From: Actinomycetes bacterium
GTDB taxonomy: Bacteria; Actinomycetota; Acidimicrobiia; Acidimicrobiales; Palsa-688
Length of the DNA stretch: 32,610 bases
Direction: 5' to 3'
Assembly: GCA_021808425.1 (NCBI GenBank)
Contig: JAKBBS010000014.1
Span: 1 to 32,610, forward strand
This document shows, in pieces, positions 1 to 7,261 of the stretch (its first letter is position 1; the number at the start of each line of letters is the position of its first letter). Position numbers and translations under genes: made by a program. The notes under the pieces were generated by a model. That model did no database searches and was not told where the DNA came from. It saw only the letters and a list, made by a program, of their open reading frames with translations.

Positions 1-103
1 AGCGGAACGAGTCACGTTGGACGGAGATGAGATCCGGCAAAGGCAGGACCTCATCGAGGTTGGCGAAGGAAAAACGCTCCCGGGGCGCGAGACGAGTCGA
101 CAA
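1..103 (-). CDS. rpoB: RNA polymerase beta subunit, N-terminal fragment (window edge)
   Basis: The minus strand encodes 34 codons before the window ends. Residues 11-30 read FSFANLDEVLPLPDLISVQR, the conserved extreme N-terminus of bacterial RpoB (core RNA polymerase, catalytic beta subunit). The start is set by an in-frame TAG two codons upstream and by an AGGAG ribosome-binding site six bases before a TTG codon at 103-101, so the protein starts with TTG. The rest of the gene lies beyond position 1. rpoB usually follows rplL directly or after a short gap; here about 2.2 kb with two opposite-strand genes separates them, so rpoB probably has its own promoter (see 207-235). Identification is secure despite the short length. 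Confidence 0.93.
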   Translation of the reverse strand, partial: MSTRLAPRERFSFANLDEVLPLPDLISVQRDSFR

Positions 104-206
104 GACCTACTCCTGGGGCAATATGAGATGGAGGATAGCGCTCAGCCCGCGCTGAAGACGCGTCGAAATACAAAGAGACACGTCACAGGGGACCACGGCA
201 CCCTAC

Positions 207-235
207 AGTTTACGCCTTCTGACGCCTTAAGGCAA
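207..235 (-). promoter_or_regulatory. Candidate rpoB promoter
   Basis: On the minus strand TTGCCT (235-230) and TAAACT (212-207) are separated by exactly 17 bases, matching four of six consensus bases in each of the -35 and -10 elements. Transcription would start near 200, leaving an rpoB leader of about 95 bases. The -35 hexamer overlaps a perfect ten-base palindrome, GCCTTAAGGC (224-233). This is pattern matching only. Confidence 0.45.
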
Positions 236-453
236 ACAAGTTCCCGTGGGCACCTTGAGGCTCAGGTTTACGCAGGGGCGACACGGCCGGAACCCTGGGT
301 AATCACTGGCCAGTTTCTTTGGAAGAAGGCCTGCTGCTTCGAAGAGAATACGGCACAAGCGGCGGATGAGTCAAGGATTTTCTGTCACGACCGCACCTTG
401 GATGCTTGCATTGGCTTTGCAGTTCGGCAATGATGAGAAGCGGAGAAGGGGCA

Positions 454-469
454 GGCCCGAGAACGGGCC
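454..469 (+). other. Stem-loop in the leader of the divIVA-like gene
   Basis: GGCCCG (454-459) and CGGGCC (464-469) are perfect complements around an AGAA loop, about 40 bases before the chosen ATG. No T-run follows, so it is not an obvious terminator. It could affect transcript stability or translation. Confidence 0.4.
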
Positions 470-509
470 CGCCGGAGGCATGTCCCCATGTCGAGCCATA
501 GGAGCCCCG

Positions 510-1631
510 ATGGAAGCCAAGACCCTCTCCCCCACCTTCACGGTCAGCTTGCGTGGCTACGACCGGATGGAAGTTGACGAGTATCTCGAATCGCTCAGCG
601 ACGCTCTCGGGCAGGTCGAGCATTCGCGCGAGCACGCTCGCCAACTTCAGTCAGTCATCGCAAAGCTCAAGGGCCGGATCATCGAGCTCGAGGAGCGCAT
701 CAACTCCGACACCCCCCGCACCGGAGCGGTACTGGGCGAGCGTATCGGGCTCCTGCTGCGCCAAGCCGAGGACACGGCCGCCGACACGATCCGCCGCGGC
801 GAGGACAGGGCGGCAGAGCTGATAGCCGATTCCAACCGCAAGCTCGCCGACGCCGAAGACGAAGCCGCCGCCATGATCGCGAGAGCCGAGGAGCAGGCCC
901 GCAGGCTAGACGCGGCGGCCAGGGCCGAGTCGGACGAGATCCTCGCCGAGGCCGAGCGCCGTGCGACCGGGCGGGCTCGTGACATCGAGCAGTGGGCCGA
1001 TCAGGTGATCTCGCGTACCCGCGCCGACGAGGCACGTATGCGCCACGACCAGGAGGTCGAGCGCCAGAGATCTATGGCCGAACTGCAGGCCCTCGCAGCA
1101 AAACGCGACGCGGTAGCTGTCACGTTGGCCGACCTTAGGGAGTCGCTCGGCAGTGCCCTCGGTCTTGTCGTGGGAGCGCCACGCAACTCCGAGTCGGCCG
1201 ACACCTCCGTGGTACCGACCGATCCCGACTCCGACCTCGACGGCGCCTGCAACGCTTCGTCGGGCTCGGACACGCACGCAGGGGCCTCGGTGCCGACCAC
1301 TTTGACTGACGCCCTCAACGCGACCGCCGGCTACACGTCGAGCGTGCATGCGATCGCGTCGCCGCACGGGGTGCCCTCGCCAACTCCTGCGCCGCCCGTA
1401 ATCGACTCCGACGAGGAGTTCGAGATGGCGCTCGACCTCGACCCCAGGCGCCTTTCGCTGATCGAGGGGGGCTTCACGCCGGCTCACCTCTACGACGCGG
1501 AGGCCGACACAGAGGTTCTGCCCACCGGAGACACCGAGCCCGACATCGACACGGCTGACACCCAGGTGCGGCCCGGCGCGAAGGCGACCAGGGCGTCAAG
1601 GACGCAACCATCAACGAGTAAAGGGCGCTGA
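510..1631 (+). CDS. DivIVA-domain coiled-coil protein
   Basis: The 373-residue product opens with the DivIVA membrane-curvature-binding motif: F10, then R15-G-Y-D-R-M-E-V-D-E-Y-L26. A long Glu/Arg/Ala-rich coiled coil follows to about residue 210, then an acidic, Ser/Thr/Pro-rich C-terminus that is probably disordered. DivIVA/Wag31 proteins mark poles and septa in actinobacteria and recruit wall-synthesis machinery; this one may do the same or be a shorter paralogue. I chose ATG 510 because GGAG (501-504) lies five bases upstream and the DivIVA motif starts right after. The in-frame ATG at 480 has its GGAGG only one base away, and starts further upstream add sequence unlike the family. It lies between rplL and rpoB on the opposite strand, and the next gene overlaps or abuts its stop. 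Confidence 0.85.
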   Translation: MEAKTLSPTFTVSLRGYDRMEVDEYLESLSDALGQVEHSREHARQLQSVIAKLKGRIIELEERINSDTPRTGAVLGERIGLLLRQAEDTAADTIRRGEDRAAELIADSNRKLADAEDEAAAMIARAEEQARRLDAAARAESDEILAEAERRATGRARDIEQWADQVISRTRADEARMRHDQEVERQRSMAELQALAAKRDAVAVTLADLRESLGSALGLVVGAPRNSESADTSVVPTDPDSDLDGACNASSGSDTHAGASVPTTLTDALNATAGYTSSVHAIASPHGVPSPTPAPPVIDSDEEFEMALDLDPRRLSLIEGGFTPAHLYDAEADTEVLPTGDTEPDIDTADTQVRPGAKATRASRTQPSTSKGR

Positions 1632-2254
1632 TCCTGCCACGAGGACGGATCTGGCTGCTCATAGGCGCTGCCCTCGGCATCGCTATAGCGCTCGGCCGCG
1701 TCCCGTACCTGGCGGGGGCCGGTCGGACGCTCGCGGCCACGGCGGAGCGGGTCGTTTCGAGCGCGGCGAACCGGTTGGTGGTTGACGTCGCCAAGTCGGG
1801 GGCCCCGAAGCGTGTGGTGGTTGGGATCGGGGGTCTCGTCGCCGTTCTGGCCCCTGGCCTGACCGCGCTGGCCCTGATCGTCGCCGGGCGTGCAACGATG
1901 ATCGTCCGTTCGCTCGTCGCGGCGGGGGTCGCCCTCCTCGGGGTTGCCAGCTACTTCTACCATCCGGGAGGCAAAGCGACCGGGGTCTTGGTCCTGGCGC
2001 TTGTGATCGCCGGCGCAGCCCTCGTGCTGAGCGGACCGCTGATCGTCGCCCCGCTGGCGCTCGGGGCTGGACTGATAGGCGCCGAGTACCTGCCCACGAT
2101 CGTGAGCGGCCATCTTGCTGCTACAGCTGTCGCCGTCAGCGACCTGCACCAGGCGATTTTCGCCACCCCCGGTTCGCCGCTGCCACTCGAGATAGCAGTC
2201 CTCGTTGTGGCGATCCTCCCCTTCGCCGCCGCCCTACGGCTCATGCTCCGCTGA
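1628..2254 (+). CDS. Multipass membrane protein, unknown function
   Basis: The frame opens just after a stop at 1619 and encodes several hydrophobic stretches: an N-terminal segment (WLLIGAALGIAIAL), paired segments in the middle, and a C-terminal one near LEIAVLVVAILPFAAAL. The first ATG/GTG/TTG-type start is TTG 1775, giving 159 residues, but this would drop the N-terminal membrane segment. CTG 1628 overlaps the TGA of the upstream gene (CTGA) and would give 208 residues. I report the longer form; the start is uncertain. Overlap with the divIVA-like gene suggests translational coupling, and the protein may be its membrane partner, which is inference. I do not recognise the family. Confidence 0.6.
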   Translation: MILPRGRIWLLIGAALGIAIALGRVPYLAGAGRTLAATAERVVSSAANRLVVDVAKSGAPKRVVVGIGGLVAVLAPGLTALALIVAGRATMIVRSLVAAGVALLGVASYFYHPGGKATGVLVLALVIAGAALVLSGPLIVAPLALGAGLIGAEYLPTIVSGHLAATAVAVSDLHQAIFATPGSPLPLEIAVLVVAILPFAAALRLMLR

Positions 2255-2299
2255 GCGAAGACAGGACGGTCGACGAAGGAGTCGGGTTCGCCTCCGGTA

Positions 2300-2683
2300 C
2301 TACTTGAGCTCGACGGCAGCTCCGGCCGCTTCGAGCTGCGCCTTCGCCTTCTCGGCGTCGTCCTTGCTCACCTTTTCGAGGACAGCCTTCGGGGCGGCGT
2401 CGACAAGGTCCTTGGCTTCTTTGAGGCCGAGGCTCGTCAAGGCCCGGACCTCTTTGATGACTTGGATCTTCTTGTCGCCGGCCGAGGTGAGAACGACGTC
2501 GAACTCGTCCTGCTCCTCTTCGACCGGTGCCTCCGTGCCGCCGCCGGCGGGGGCTGCGGCCGCGACGGCGACCGGTGCCGCCGCCGTGACACCGAAACGC
2601 TCCTCGAAGTCCTTCAGAAGCTCTGAAAGTTCGAGGACTGTCAGGTTGGCGATGCTGTCGAGTATCTCTTCTTTTGTTGCCAT
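2300..2683 (-). CDS. rplL: 50S ribosomal protein L7/L12
   Basis: The 127-residue protein has the three L7/L12 parts: an N-terminal dimerisation helix pair (about 1-35, with [19 protein letters not shown]), an Ala/Pro/Glu-rich hinge (about 36-60), and the conserved C-terminal domain that contacts translation factors ([20 protein letters not shown] and on). L7/L12 dimers bind L10 and form the ribosomal stalk. An AGGAG lies before the ATG at 2683. It follows rplJ by 67 bases and is presumably co-transcribed with it. Downstream it converges on a plus-strand membrane-protein gene instead of leading into rpoB. Length is normal for the family. Confidence 0.97.
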   Translation of the reverse strand: MATKEEILDSIANLTVLELSELLKDFEERFGVTAAAPVAVAAAAPAGGGTEAPVEEEQDEFDVVLTSAGDKKIQVIKEVRALTSLGLKEAKDLVDAAPKAVLEKVSKDDAEKAKAQLEAAGAAVELK

Positions 2684-2750
2684 TGTGATGGTGCTCCTGG
2701 TGTGTGTCGGGATGCTGAGAAGGATGGAACTGCGAAAGGGCGCCGGCGCG

Positions 2751-3290
2751 CTACGACGCCGACTCTTCCGATTCGCGCTTGTCGCGAAGCGCTGCGATGC
2801 CGTATGCGAGGCCGCGCGGGAGGGCTTGGAGTAGGCCGGCGAACTGCTGCATGGGAGCGGCTATCGCCCCTGCGAGCTGGGCCAGGAGGACCTCACGGCT
2901 GGGCAGTTCGGCCAGCGCGGTCGCCTCTGCGGCGCCGATGACTTTCGTTCCGAGGACGCCACCTTTGACGACCAGGGCGGGCGTGGAACGCGAGAAGTCG
3001 CGGAGGGTCTTAGCTACGGCCGCCGCGTCGCCTGTCACGAAGGCCACGCCGGTCGGGCCGTGAAGCAGGGACTCCAGGTCCCCCAAGCCGACTTCGCGAG
3101 CCGCGAGGGTCACAAGAGTGTTCTTGTAGATCTTGTACTCGCAGCCGTTGGGGGCAAGGCTGCGACGCAAAGCCGAGATCTCCTTGACTTTCAAGCCGCG
3201 ATACTCGGTCAGGATCGCCGCGTTCGCAGATGTGAAACGCTCACGAACCTCGTCCACGACGGCGACCTTCTCGGGTCTCGGATTGTCCAC
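2751..3290 (-). CDS. rplJ: 50S ribosomal protein L10
   Basis: The 179-residue product matches L10: an N-terminal rRNA-binding domain with [30 protein letters not shown] and HGPTGVAFV, then a C-terminal helix that binds L7/L12 dimers. The start is GTG 3290 with a strong GGAGGAG (3294-3300) upstream. L10 anchors the stalk and in many bacteria represses its own operon by binding the leader RNA; the region at 3301-3416 looks like such a leader. The tail is Glu/Ser-rich (RESEESAS). It is followed by rplL. Confidence 0.97.
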   Translation of the reverse strand: MDNPRPEKVAVVDEVRERFTSANAAILTEYRGLKVKEISALRRSLAPNGCEYKIYKNTLVTLAAREVGLGDLESLLHGPTGVAFVTGDAAAVAKTLRDFSRSTPALVVKGGVLGTKVIGAAEATALAELPSREVLLAQLAGAIAAPMQQFAGLLQALPRGLAYGIAALRDKRESEESAS

Positions 3291-3300
3291 TTGCTCCTCC

Positions 3301-3416
3301 TAGAGATGTCGGCCCGGCGATGCGAGCGACGTCACCTCATGGAGGCTGCCTCTCACCTCGTCGGGCCGGGCCGCGGGGCCCGCTTGGCGCCCAGAAGGGC
3401 GACCTGATGTCTACGG
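3301..3416 (-). promoter_or_regulatory. Candidate L10 leader (autoregulatory RNA) of rplJL
   Basis: The roughly 110 bases before rplJ begin on the minus strand with CCGTAGACATCAGGTCGCCC, which overlaps the stop of the upstream gene. They contain a perfect CGCCC-TTCT-GGGCG hairpin (3388-3401), a GC-rich helix around 3365-3381, and a GGCAGCCTCCATGAGGT element. These resemble the start, hairpins and conserved 3' motif of known L10 leader RNAs, where L10(L12)4 binds to repress translation. No covariance search was possible. Confidence 0.5.
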
Positions 3417-3743
3417 CTCGATTGTGCTGGTCCGACTATAGCCGATCTGCTCACCGGCGAGCCGGCGGGTGATCTTGCGCTCGACGATGAACGATACGAA
3501 CGGGCACCAGCCTGCTGTAACCATGCCGATGAAATACCAGACGTTGAGGCGGTAGACGACCAACATGTTGACGACGGTCGCCAGGTAGACGATGTAGAGA
3601 ACACCGTGGATCGGTCCGAGCACGGCATCCATAGAATTGATCGCCGGGATCAGCCCGACGAACACGAGTATCAGCATCGTGCCCACTACCCAAGCCATGA
3701 CCCGGTAACGCCAAAGCGGGTCGGAGAATCTGAATTTTCCCAC
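3411..3743 (-). CDS. DUF3817-family integral membrane protein
   Basis: The 110-residue product has three hydrophobic segments, at about 14-35 (VMAWVVGTMLILVFVGLIP), 44-64 (IHGVLYIVYLATVVNMLVVY) and 68-87. The order and the HG/W/P positions fit the DUF3817 family of small actinobacterial membrane proteins with no known biochemical role. It lies between rplA and rplJ with another membrane protein just upstream (18-base gap). Its stop codon falls inside the candidate L10 leader, so transcripts from rplA may read through it into rplJL. The basic C-terminus (VERKITRRLAG) is probably cytoplasmic. Confidence 0.78.
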   Translation of the reverse strand: MGKFRFSDPLWRYRVMAWVVGTMLILVFVGLIPAINSMDAVLGPIHGVLYIVYLATVVNMLVVYRLNVWYFIGMVTAGWCPFVSFIVERKITRRLAGEQIGYSRTSTIEP

Positions 3744-3761
3744 CAGAAGTTCCTCTCTGAT

Positions 3762-4373
3762 TCAAGTCCCGTGCGGGTTGCGCCAGGTCTTGGCTTTACC
3801 TTTTACCGCCAGGAGCGCCAGGTATCGGTTGTACTCGGTCATCTCGTCGCCGTCCCCCCCCTCGACGTCGAGGATCGTCGCCGTGTCAGCGGCGGTGCTG
3901 CCCGCCTTCATCGCGGCGCCCCCCGGATAGGCGACGTCGGGTAGAGGACCAGGAACGCCCGAGGCGGACGAGCCGTCGCCGAGAGCGCGACCGGGAGCGA
4001 TCCCGGCGCCGAGACGGTTGGCGGTACTGTCCCTCGATTCGACGGTCAGCGCTGTTGCCGAACGGGGAAGCGTCCGGGCGACCACCTCGGCGCTCGCCGC
4101 GCGCATCTTTCGATGAAAGGCACGTCGCTCCGAGATCATCTCAGGCGTGTCGTGGAACAGTTGCCACCACCCGATCCCCCCGACGACGACGAAGGTAGGC
4201 CATTCCACCGAGTAGAGGTAGCTGAGGGCGTTACCGTGCGCGGCCCGCTGGATCTGCCACCACATTGCTATGAGGCAACCTGCGCTGCATGTCGCATAGG
4301 CAAAATGCAGGAGAAGCGAGCGCGGCTTGACCCACTGGTAGAGCCGCTGGGGCATCCAGTCGGGTTTGGCCAT
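3762..4373 (-). CDS. Small actinobacterial two-helix membrane protein, unknown function
   Basis: The 203-residue product has two membrane segments near the N-terminus (about 19-38 and 56-72), each with tryptophan-rich motifs (MWWQIQRA; GIGWWQLFHDTPE). A Gly/Ala/Ser-rich linker of about 90 residues follows, then a conserved-looking tail, EYNRYLALLAVKGK. This layout (LLLH, WWQ..RA, EWP, WW..L, terminal YNRYLA) occurs in many actinobacterial membrane proteins, some labelled as transcriptional regulators without good support. The ATG at 4373 starts a plausible protein. It follows rplA after a perfect GC hairpin and precedes the DUF3817 gene. Function is unknown. Confidence 0.7.
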   Translation of the reverse strand: MAKPDWMPQRLYQWVKPRSLLLHFAYATCSAGCLIAMWWQIQRAAHGNALSYLYSVEWPTFVVVGGIGWWQLFHDTPEMISERRAFHRKMRAASAEVVARTLPRSATALTVESRDSTANRLGAGIAPGRALGDGSSASGVPGPLPDVAYPGGAAMKAGSTAADTATILDVEGGDGDEMTEYNRYLALLAVKGKAKTWRNPHGT

Positions 4374-4404
4374 CGCTGTAATCCTAAGGCTGGTCGCGAC
4401 GGCT

Positions 4405-4422
4405 CCGGGCCTCGGGGCCCGG
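4405..4422 (-). terminator. GC-rich stem-loop after rplA
   Basis: CCGGGCC (4405-4411) and GGCCCGG (4416-4422) form a perfect seven-base stem with a four-base loop, starting nine bases past the rplA stop. No T-tract follows, as is common in GC-rich actinobacteria, so it may be a weak terminator, an attenuator or a 3'-end stabiliser for the rplKA message. Confidence 0.5.
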
Positions 4423-4430
4423 CACGACCC

Positions 4431-5156
4431 TCAGGCGCCGACTAGATCCTCGTCGGTGATCCGCAGGGCCGCCACGTCCACGTCGACGCCCGGTCCCATC
4501 GTGGAGCTGACAGCGACAGACTTGACGTACTTGCCCTTGGACGCAGCCGGCTTCACCCGGTTCATCTCCTCTATGACCGCACGGAAGTTGCGCAAGAGCG
4601 CGACAGGCTCGAAGCTCACCTTGCCGATCGGGACCTGCACGACGCCGCGCGAGCGGGTGTCCGCCCGGTATTCGACACGGCCTCCTTTGAAGTCCGTGAC
4701 CGCCTTGCCGACCTCTGTCGTGACGGTGCCGGTCTTCGGGTTCGGCATCAGGCCGCGAGGTCCGAGCTTACGTCCGAGCTTGCCAACCTGGCCCATCAGG
4801 TCCGGCGTCGCTATGGCAACGTCGAAGTCCATGAAACCGCCGTCTACTCTGGCTATCAGGTCGTCGGATCCGACGACGTCCGCGCCGGCAGCGCGCGCTT
4901 CTTCTGCGGCGGGACCGGCGGCGAACACTGCGACGCGCACGTCCTTACCGGTACCCGAAGGCAGCGAGACAGTCCCTCGCACGACCTGGTCCGCTTTGCG
5001 TGGGTCGACGCCCAGGCGGACCGACATCTCGACGGTCTCGTCGAACTTCGCCGACGCCAGCCCCTTCACCAAGTCCAACGCCTCGCCGGGGCTGTAGGGC
5101 CGACTGCGGTCGAAGCGCTTTAGCGCGTCAGTGTATTTTTTTCCCTTGCTCGACAT
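4431..5156 (-). CDS. rplA: 50S ribosomal protein L1
   Basis: The 241-residue protein carries the L1 fold: N-terminal [21 protein letters not shown], the [20 protein letters not shown] strand, the second-domain [16 protein letters not shown] motif that binds 23S rRNA, and the C-terminal [15 protein letters not shown] motif. L1 forms the mobile stalk near the E site and in many bacteria represses rplKA translation by binding its own mRNA. GGGAGA lies shortly before the ATG. It follows rplK by 75 bases. Length is typical. Confidence 0.97.
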   Translation of the reverse strand: MSSKGKKYTDALKRFDRSRPYSPGEALDLVKGLASAKFDETVEMSVRLGVDPRKADQVVRGTVSLPSGTGKDVRVAVFAAGPAAEEARAAGADVVGSDDLIARVDGGFMDFDVAIATPDLMGQVGKLGRKLGPRGLMPNPKTGTVTTEVGKAVTDFKGGRVEYRADTRSRGVVQVPIGKVSFEPVALLRNFRAVIEEMNRVKPAASKGKYVKSVAVSSTMGPGVDVDVAALRITDEDLVGA

Positions 5157-5231
5157 TTCGTCTCCCTCGTATGGGTGGTCGTGAGCGGCCGGTTGAGGTG
5201 TTCCCTGGCCTTGATGCTGCGAGCGGTGAGG

Positions 5232-5657
5232 CTAGCCGACTTTGACGCCCATCGACCTCGCGGTGCCGGCGACCTGGGCTTTCGCCGCTTCGATGTCGTT
5301 GGCGTTGAGGTCGGGCATCTTGAGGCGGGCGATGTCCTCCAGCTGAGAATCGGTGATGGTGCCTGCGGTCTCCTTGCCGGTCGCCTTGGCACCTTTTTCC
5401 AAACCTGCGGCCTGGCGGATGAGGAACGGGGTCGGAGGGGTCTTCAGCACGAAGCTGAAAGACCGGTCGTCGAAAATAGTTATCTCGACCGGTATCACCT
5501 GGCCGGCCTTGTCCTCGGTCGCAGCGTTGTACTGCTTGACGAACTCCATCGTGGAGACACCGTGCGGTCCGAGGGCGGTCCCGACGGGAGGTGCCGGGGT
5601 CGCCTTCCCGGCGGGAAGCTGGATCCTGACGATTGCAGATACTCGGCGCTTGGCCAT
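5232..5657 (-). CDS. rplK: 50S ribosomal protein L11
   Basis: The 141-residue product is a full-length L11. It has the N-terminal [20 protein letters not shown] segment with the proline-rich linker that contacts EF-G and thiopeptide antibiotics, and the C-terminal rRNA-binding domain ending in [13 protein letters not shown]11 binds the GTPase-associated centre of 23S rRNA and is needed for the RelA-type response to starvation. It starts ten bases after the nusG stop, which fits one secE-nusG-rplK-rplA transcript. Confidence 0.97.
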   Translation of the reverse strand: MAKRRVSAIVRIQLPAGKATPAPPVGTALGPHGVSTMEFVKQYNAATEDKAGQVIPVEITIFDDRSFSFVLKTPPTPFLIRQAAGLEKGAKATGKETAGTITDSQLEDIARLKMPDLNANDIEAAKAQVAGTARSMGVKVG

Positions 5658-5667
5658 TGACGCTCCT

Positions 5668-6339
5668 TTAGAGCTTCGCCACCTGGGCGAAGTCCAGCTC
5701 GACGGGCGTCTCGCGCCCGAAAATGTTGACGAGCACTTTCAGCTTGAGCTGATCCTCGTTGATCTCCGAAATGGTGCCGGTGAAGTCCGCGAACGGCCCT
5801 TCCTTGACCCGGACCGACTCGCCTATCTCGAACTGCATACCGCGCGGCCTGCTCTTTCGGGAACCGCCGGCGGAGTCAACGTCGTCCAACTTGACAGCAA
5901 GCACGGACTCGACCTCTTTGCGCGTGAGAGCGGTCGGGCGAGCCCCGAGACCGACGAAGCCGGTGACTCCAGGGGTGTTGCGCACCACGTACCACGAGTC
6001 GTCGTCCAAGTCGACACGGACCATGAGGTAGCCGGGGAAAACCTTCTTCGACACCACCTGCTTGCGCCCGTTCTTGAACTCGACGACGTCCTCCATCGGG
6101 ATGACGACCTCGTAGATGCGCTCCTCCATGTTCATAGAGGCGATGCGGCTCTCCAGGTTCGACTTCACCTTGTTCTCGTAGCCGGCGTAGCTGTGGATGA
6201 CATACCAGCGGCCCGGGCGATCGTAGGGGCTCTGGGGTGCCTCCACCTCGTCGTCTACGGGTTCGCCTACGTGCTCGTCATCGGTGGCGGTTGGATGCGC
6301 GTCTTGTTGGATGGGTTCGTCGAAATCGTCTTCAGGCAT
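5668..6339 (-). CDS. nusG: Transcription termination/antitermination factor NusG
   Basis: The 223-residue protein has an acidic N-terminal extension of about 42 residues typical of actinobacterial NusG. The NGN domain follows ([20 protein letters not shown], then [20 protein letters not shown] and [11 protein letters not shown]). A C-terminal KOW domain begins near [20 protein letters not shown]. NusG binds RNA polymerase across the cleft and links it to Rho or ribosomal S10. It follows secE by six bases and precedes rplK by ten, so it is surely in one operon. No key region is missing. Confidence 0.97.
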   Translation of the reverse strand: MPEDDFDEPIQQDAHPTATDDEHVGEPVDDEVEAPQSPYDRPGRWYVIHSYAGYENKVKSNLESRIASMNMEERIYEVVIPMEDVVEFKNGRKQVVSKKVFPGYLMVRVDLDDDSWYVVRNTPGVTGFVGLGARPTALTRKEVESVLAVKLDDVDSAGGSRKSRPRGMQFEIGESVRVKEGPFADFTGTISEINEDQLKLKVLVNIFGRETPVELDFAQVAKL

Positions 6340-6345
6340 GCCCGT

Positions 6346-6663
6346 TTACTTGAATAGGAAGTTGGCCAGGTGGGAAAAAGCGAGATCCAGGGTAAAGATC
6401 AGCGCCATGAGAACAGCCAGAGCGACGAACACCACGATCGAGTAGTTCGCGGTGTCGGCTCGGCTGGGCCATGCTACCTTACGCAGCTCGACGTTGACCT
6501 CGTGGAGGAACTGCCTCGGCGATGTTCGCCTCCCAGGGGACCCGGGCGCCGCGCGGGCACGACGCGTCTCGGCAGGCTCAGGGCGCCGCCCGGCCGGCGT
6601 ACCGTCCTCGGCCATCTGGCCTTGGCGCTGCATCAGCCGCCTCTGTTGTCGGTTCATGCTCAC
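6346..6663 (-). CDS. secE: Preprotein translocase subunit SecE
   Basis: The 105-residue protein has a basic, Gln-rich cytoplasmic N-terminus, then the conserved SecE amphipathic helix (FLHEVNVELRKVAWPSRADT) and a single C-terminal membrane helix (YSIVVFVALAVLMALIFTLD). SecE clamps the SecY channel. Start codons GTG 6663 and ATG 6657 are both possible and differ by two residues; neither has a strong ribosome-binding site. The gene follows tRNA-Trp by 75 bases and leads into nusG, a standard actinobacterial order. Confidence 0.95.
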   Translation of the reverse strand: MSMNRQQRRLMQRQGQMAEDGTPAGRRPEPAETRRARAAPGSPGRRTSPRQFLHEVNVELRKVAWPSRADTANYSIVVFVALAVLMALIFTLDLAFSHLANFLFK

Positions 6664-6738
6664 GATGGGTCTTCTTGGTCTTTAGGTGGAAGTTTCAGGG
6701 AGAACTAGGTCTTCGGGCACATTCGGGTTTGCGGGGAG

Positions 6739-6811
6739 CAGGGCAGGAGGGACTCGAACCCCCAACCGCCGGTTTTGGAGACCGGTGCTCTACCAATTGA
6801 GCTACTGCCCT
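6739..6811 (-). tRNA. tRNA-Trp (CCA)
   Basis: The minus strand folds into a complete cloverleaf: acceptor AGGGCAG (6811-6805) pairs with CTGCCCT (6746-6740), with discriminator G at 6739. The anticodon loop CTCCAAA gives CCA, and the T arm contains GGTTCGAGTCC. No CCA tail is encoded. It lies directly upstream of secE, as in many actinobacteria. Confidence 0.96.
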
Positions 6812-6842
6812 CTGCACAGCTGCTGCGGTTGGGTTCCCCCCA

Positions 6843-6848
6843 AGGATA
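6843..6848 (-). promoter_or_regulatory. Candidate -10 element for the tRNA-Trp/secE/nusG transcript
   Basis: TATCCT on the minus strand lies 32 bases before the tRNA-Trp 5' end, in the 63-base gap after the anti-sigma gene. No clear -35 hexamer is found at the right distance, so this is a weak call. Confidence 0.3.
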
Positions 6849-6874
6849 GCACCCGCAGGCGCATTCGCTGCTAG

Positions 6875-7258
6875 TCAGCCTACGTTCGCGAGGTCAGGAT
6901 GGCGCCGGCTGGCCCAGACCAGCAAACCGGCAGCGGCTGCGGCGGTCACCCCGCAACCGTATGCCAGGCGCGACGCCCAAGCGGGAACGCCCCCGTGGCG
7001 GTATCCGGCGCTGACCGCCTCGAGGGCCGCCTCGACAGACCCGAGAGGCGCGTTGACATTCTGCAGGCGCATCGCACGTAAGGCCCGAAGGATCGCCTCG
7101 AAGGCAGCCACCTCCGCCTGGCAGCGCAGGCAGCCCGCTATGTGACGTTCGAGCTCAGGGCTTGACGAGCGCTCGTGGGCCGCCACCTGGGGTATCACGT
7201 CGGCGGCGGCGAAGCACTCCCCCGAACGCAGCCGAGCAAGCTCGGCGAGTGACCGCAC
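6875..7258 (-). CDS. Zinc-finger anti-sigma factor, single-pass membrane protein
   Basis: The 127-residue product has the zinc-containing anti-sigma motif HxxxCxxC (H39, C43, C46 in HIAGCLRC) and one membrane helix at about 96-116. It starts three bases after the sigma-factor stop (GTG 7258), so the two are co-translated partners: the N-terminus should bind and hold the sigma factor at the membrane. The extracytoplasmic tail is only about ten residues, so a large external sensor domain is absent and the signal may be sensed through the zinc site or the membrane. The paired position makes the assignment firm; the stimulus cannot be read from sequence. Confidence 0.83.
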   Translation of the reverse strand: MRSLAELARLRSGECFAAADVIPQVAAHERSSSPELERHIAGCLRCQAEVAAFEAILRALRAMRLQNVNAPLGSVEAALEAVSAGYRHGGVPAWASRLAYGCGVTAAAAAGLLVWASRRHPDLANVG

Positions 7259-7261
7259 GGC

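Larger units (their letters stand above)
104..509. other. Divergent intergenic region between rpoB and the divIVA-like gene
   Basis: This 406-base stretch separates two genes that point away from each other. It holds a plausible sigma-A-type promoter for rpoB (207-235), a small stem-loop in the predicted rpoB leader (AGCGC at 137-141 with GCGCT at 149-153), and a perfect stem-loop in the leader of the plus-strand gene (454-469). Short open frames here have no recognisable protein family. I found no convincing promoter for the plus-strand gene. Confidence 0.6.

Noticed and set aside
224..233. GCCTTAAGGC palindrome as a stand-alone operator
   Set aside because: Ten-base palindromes arise often by chance; it is noted only as overlapping the candidate rpoB -35 element.
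17..433. Open frame of 138 codons on the plus strand at the left edge
   Set aside because: It runs opposite to the clear RpoB N-terminus and across its leader, and resembles no protein family.
405..440. Promoter for the divIVA-like gene (TTGCAT with AATGAT at 17 bases)
   Set aside because: Only three of six and four of six consensus bases match, which is not better than chance in this region.
5353..6357. Open frame of 334 codons on the plus strand opposite rplK and nusG
   Set aside because: Both minus-strand genes are unmistakable and full length.
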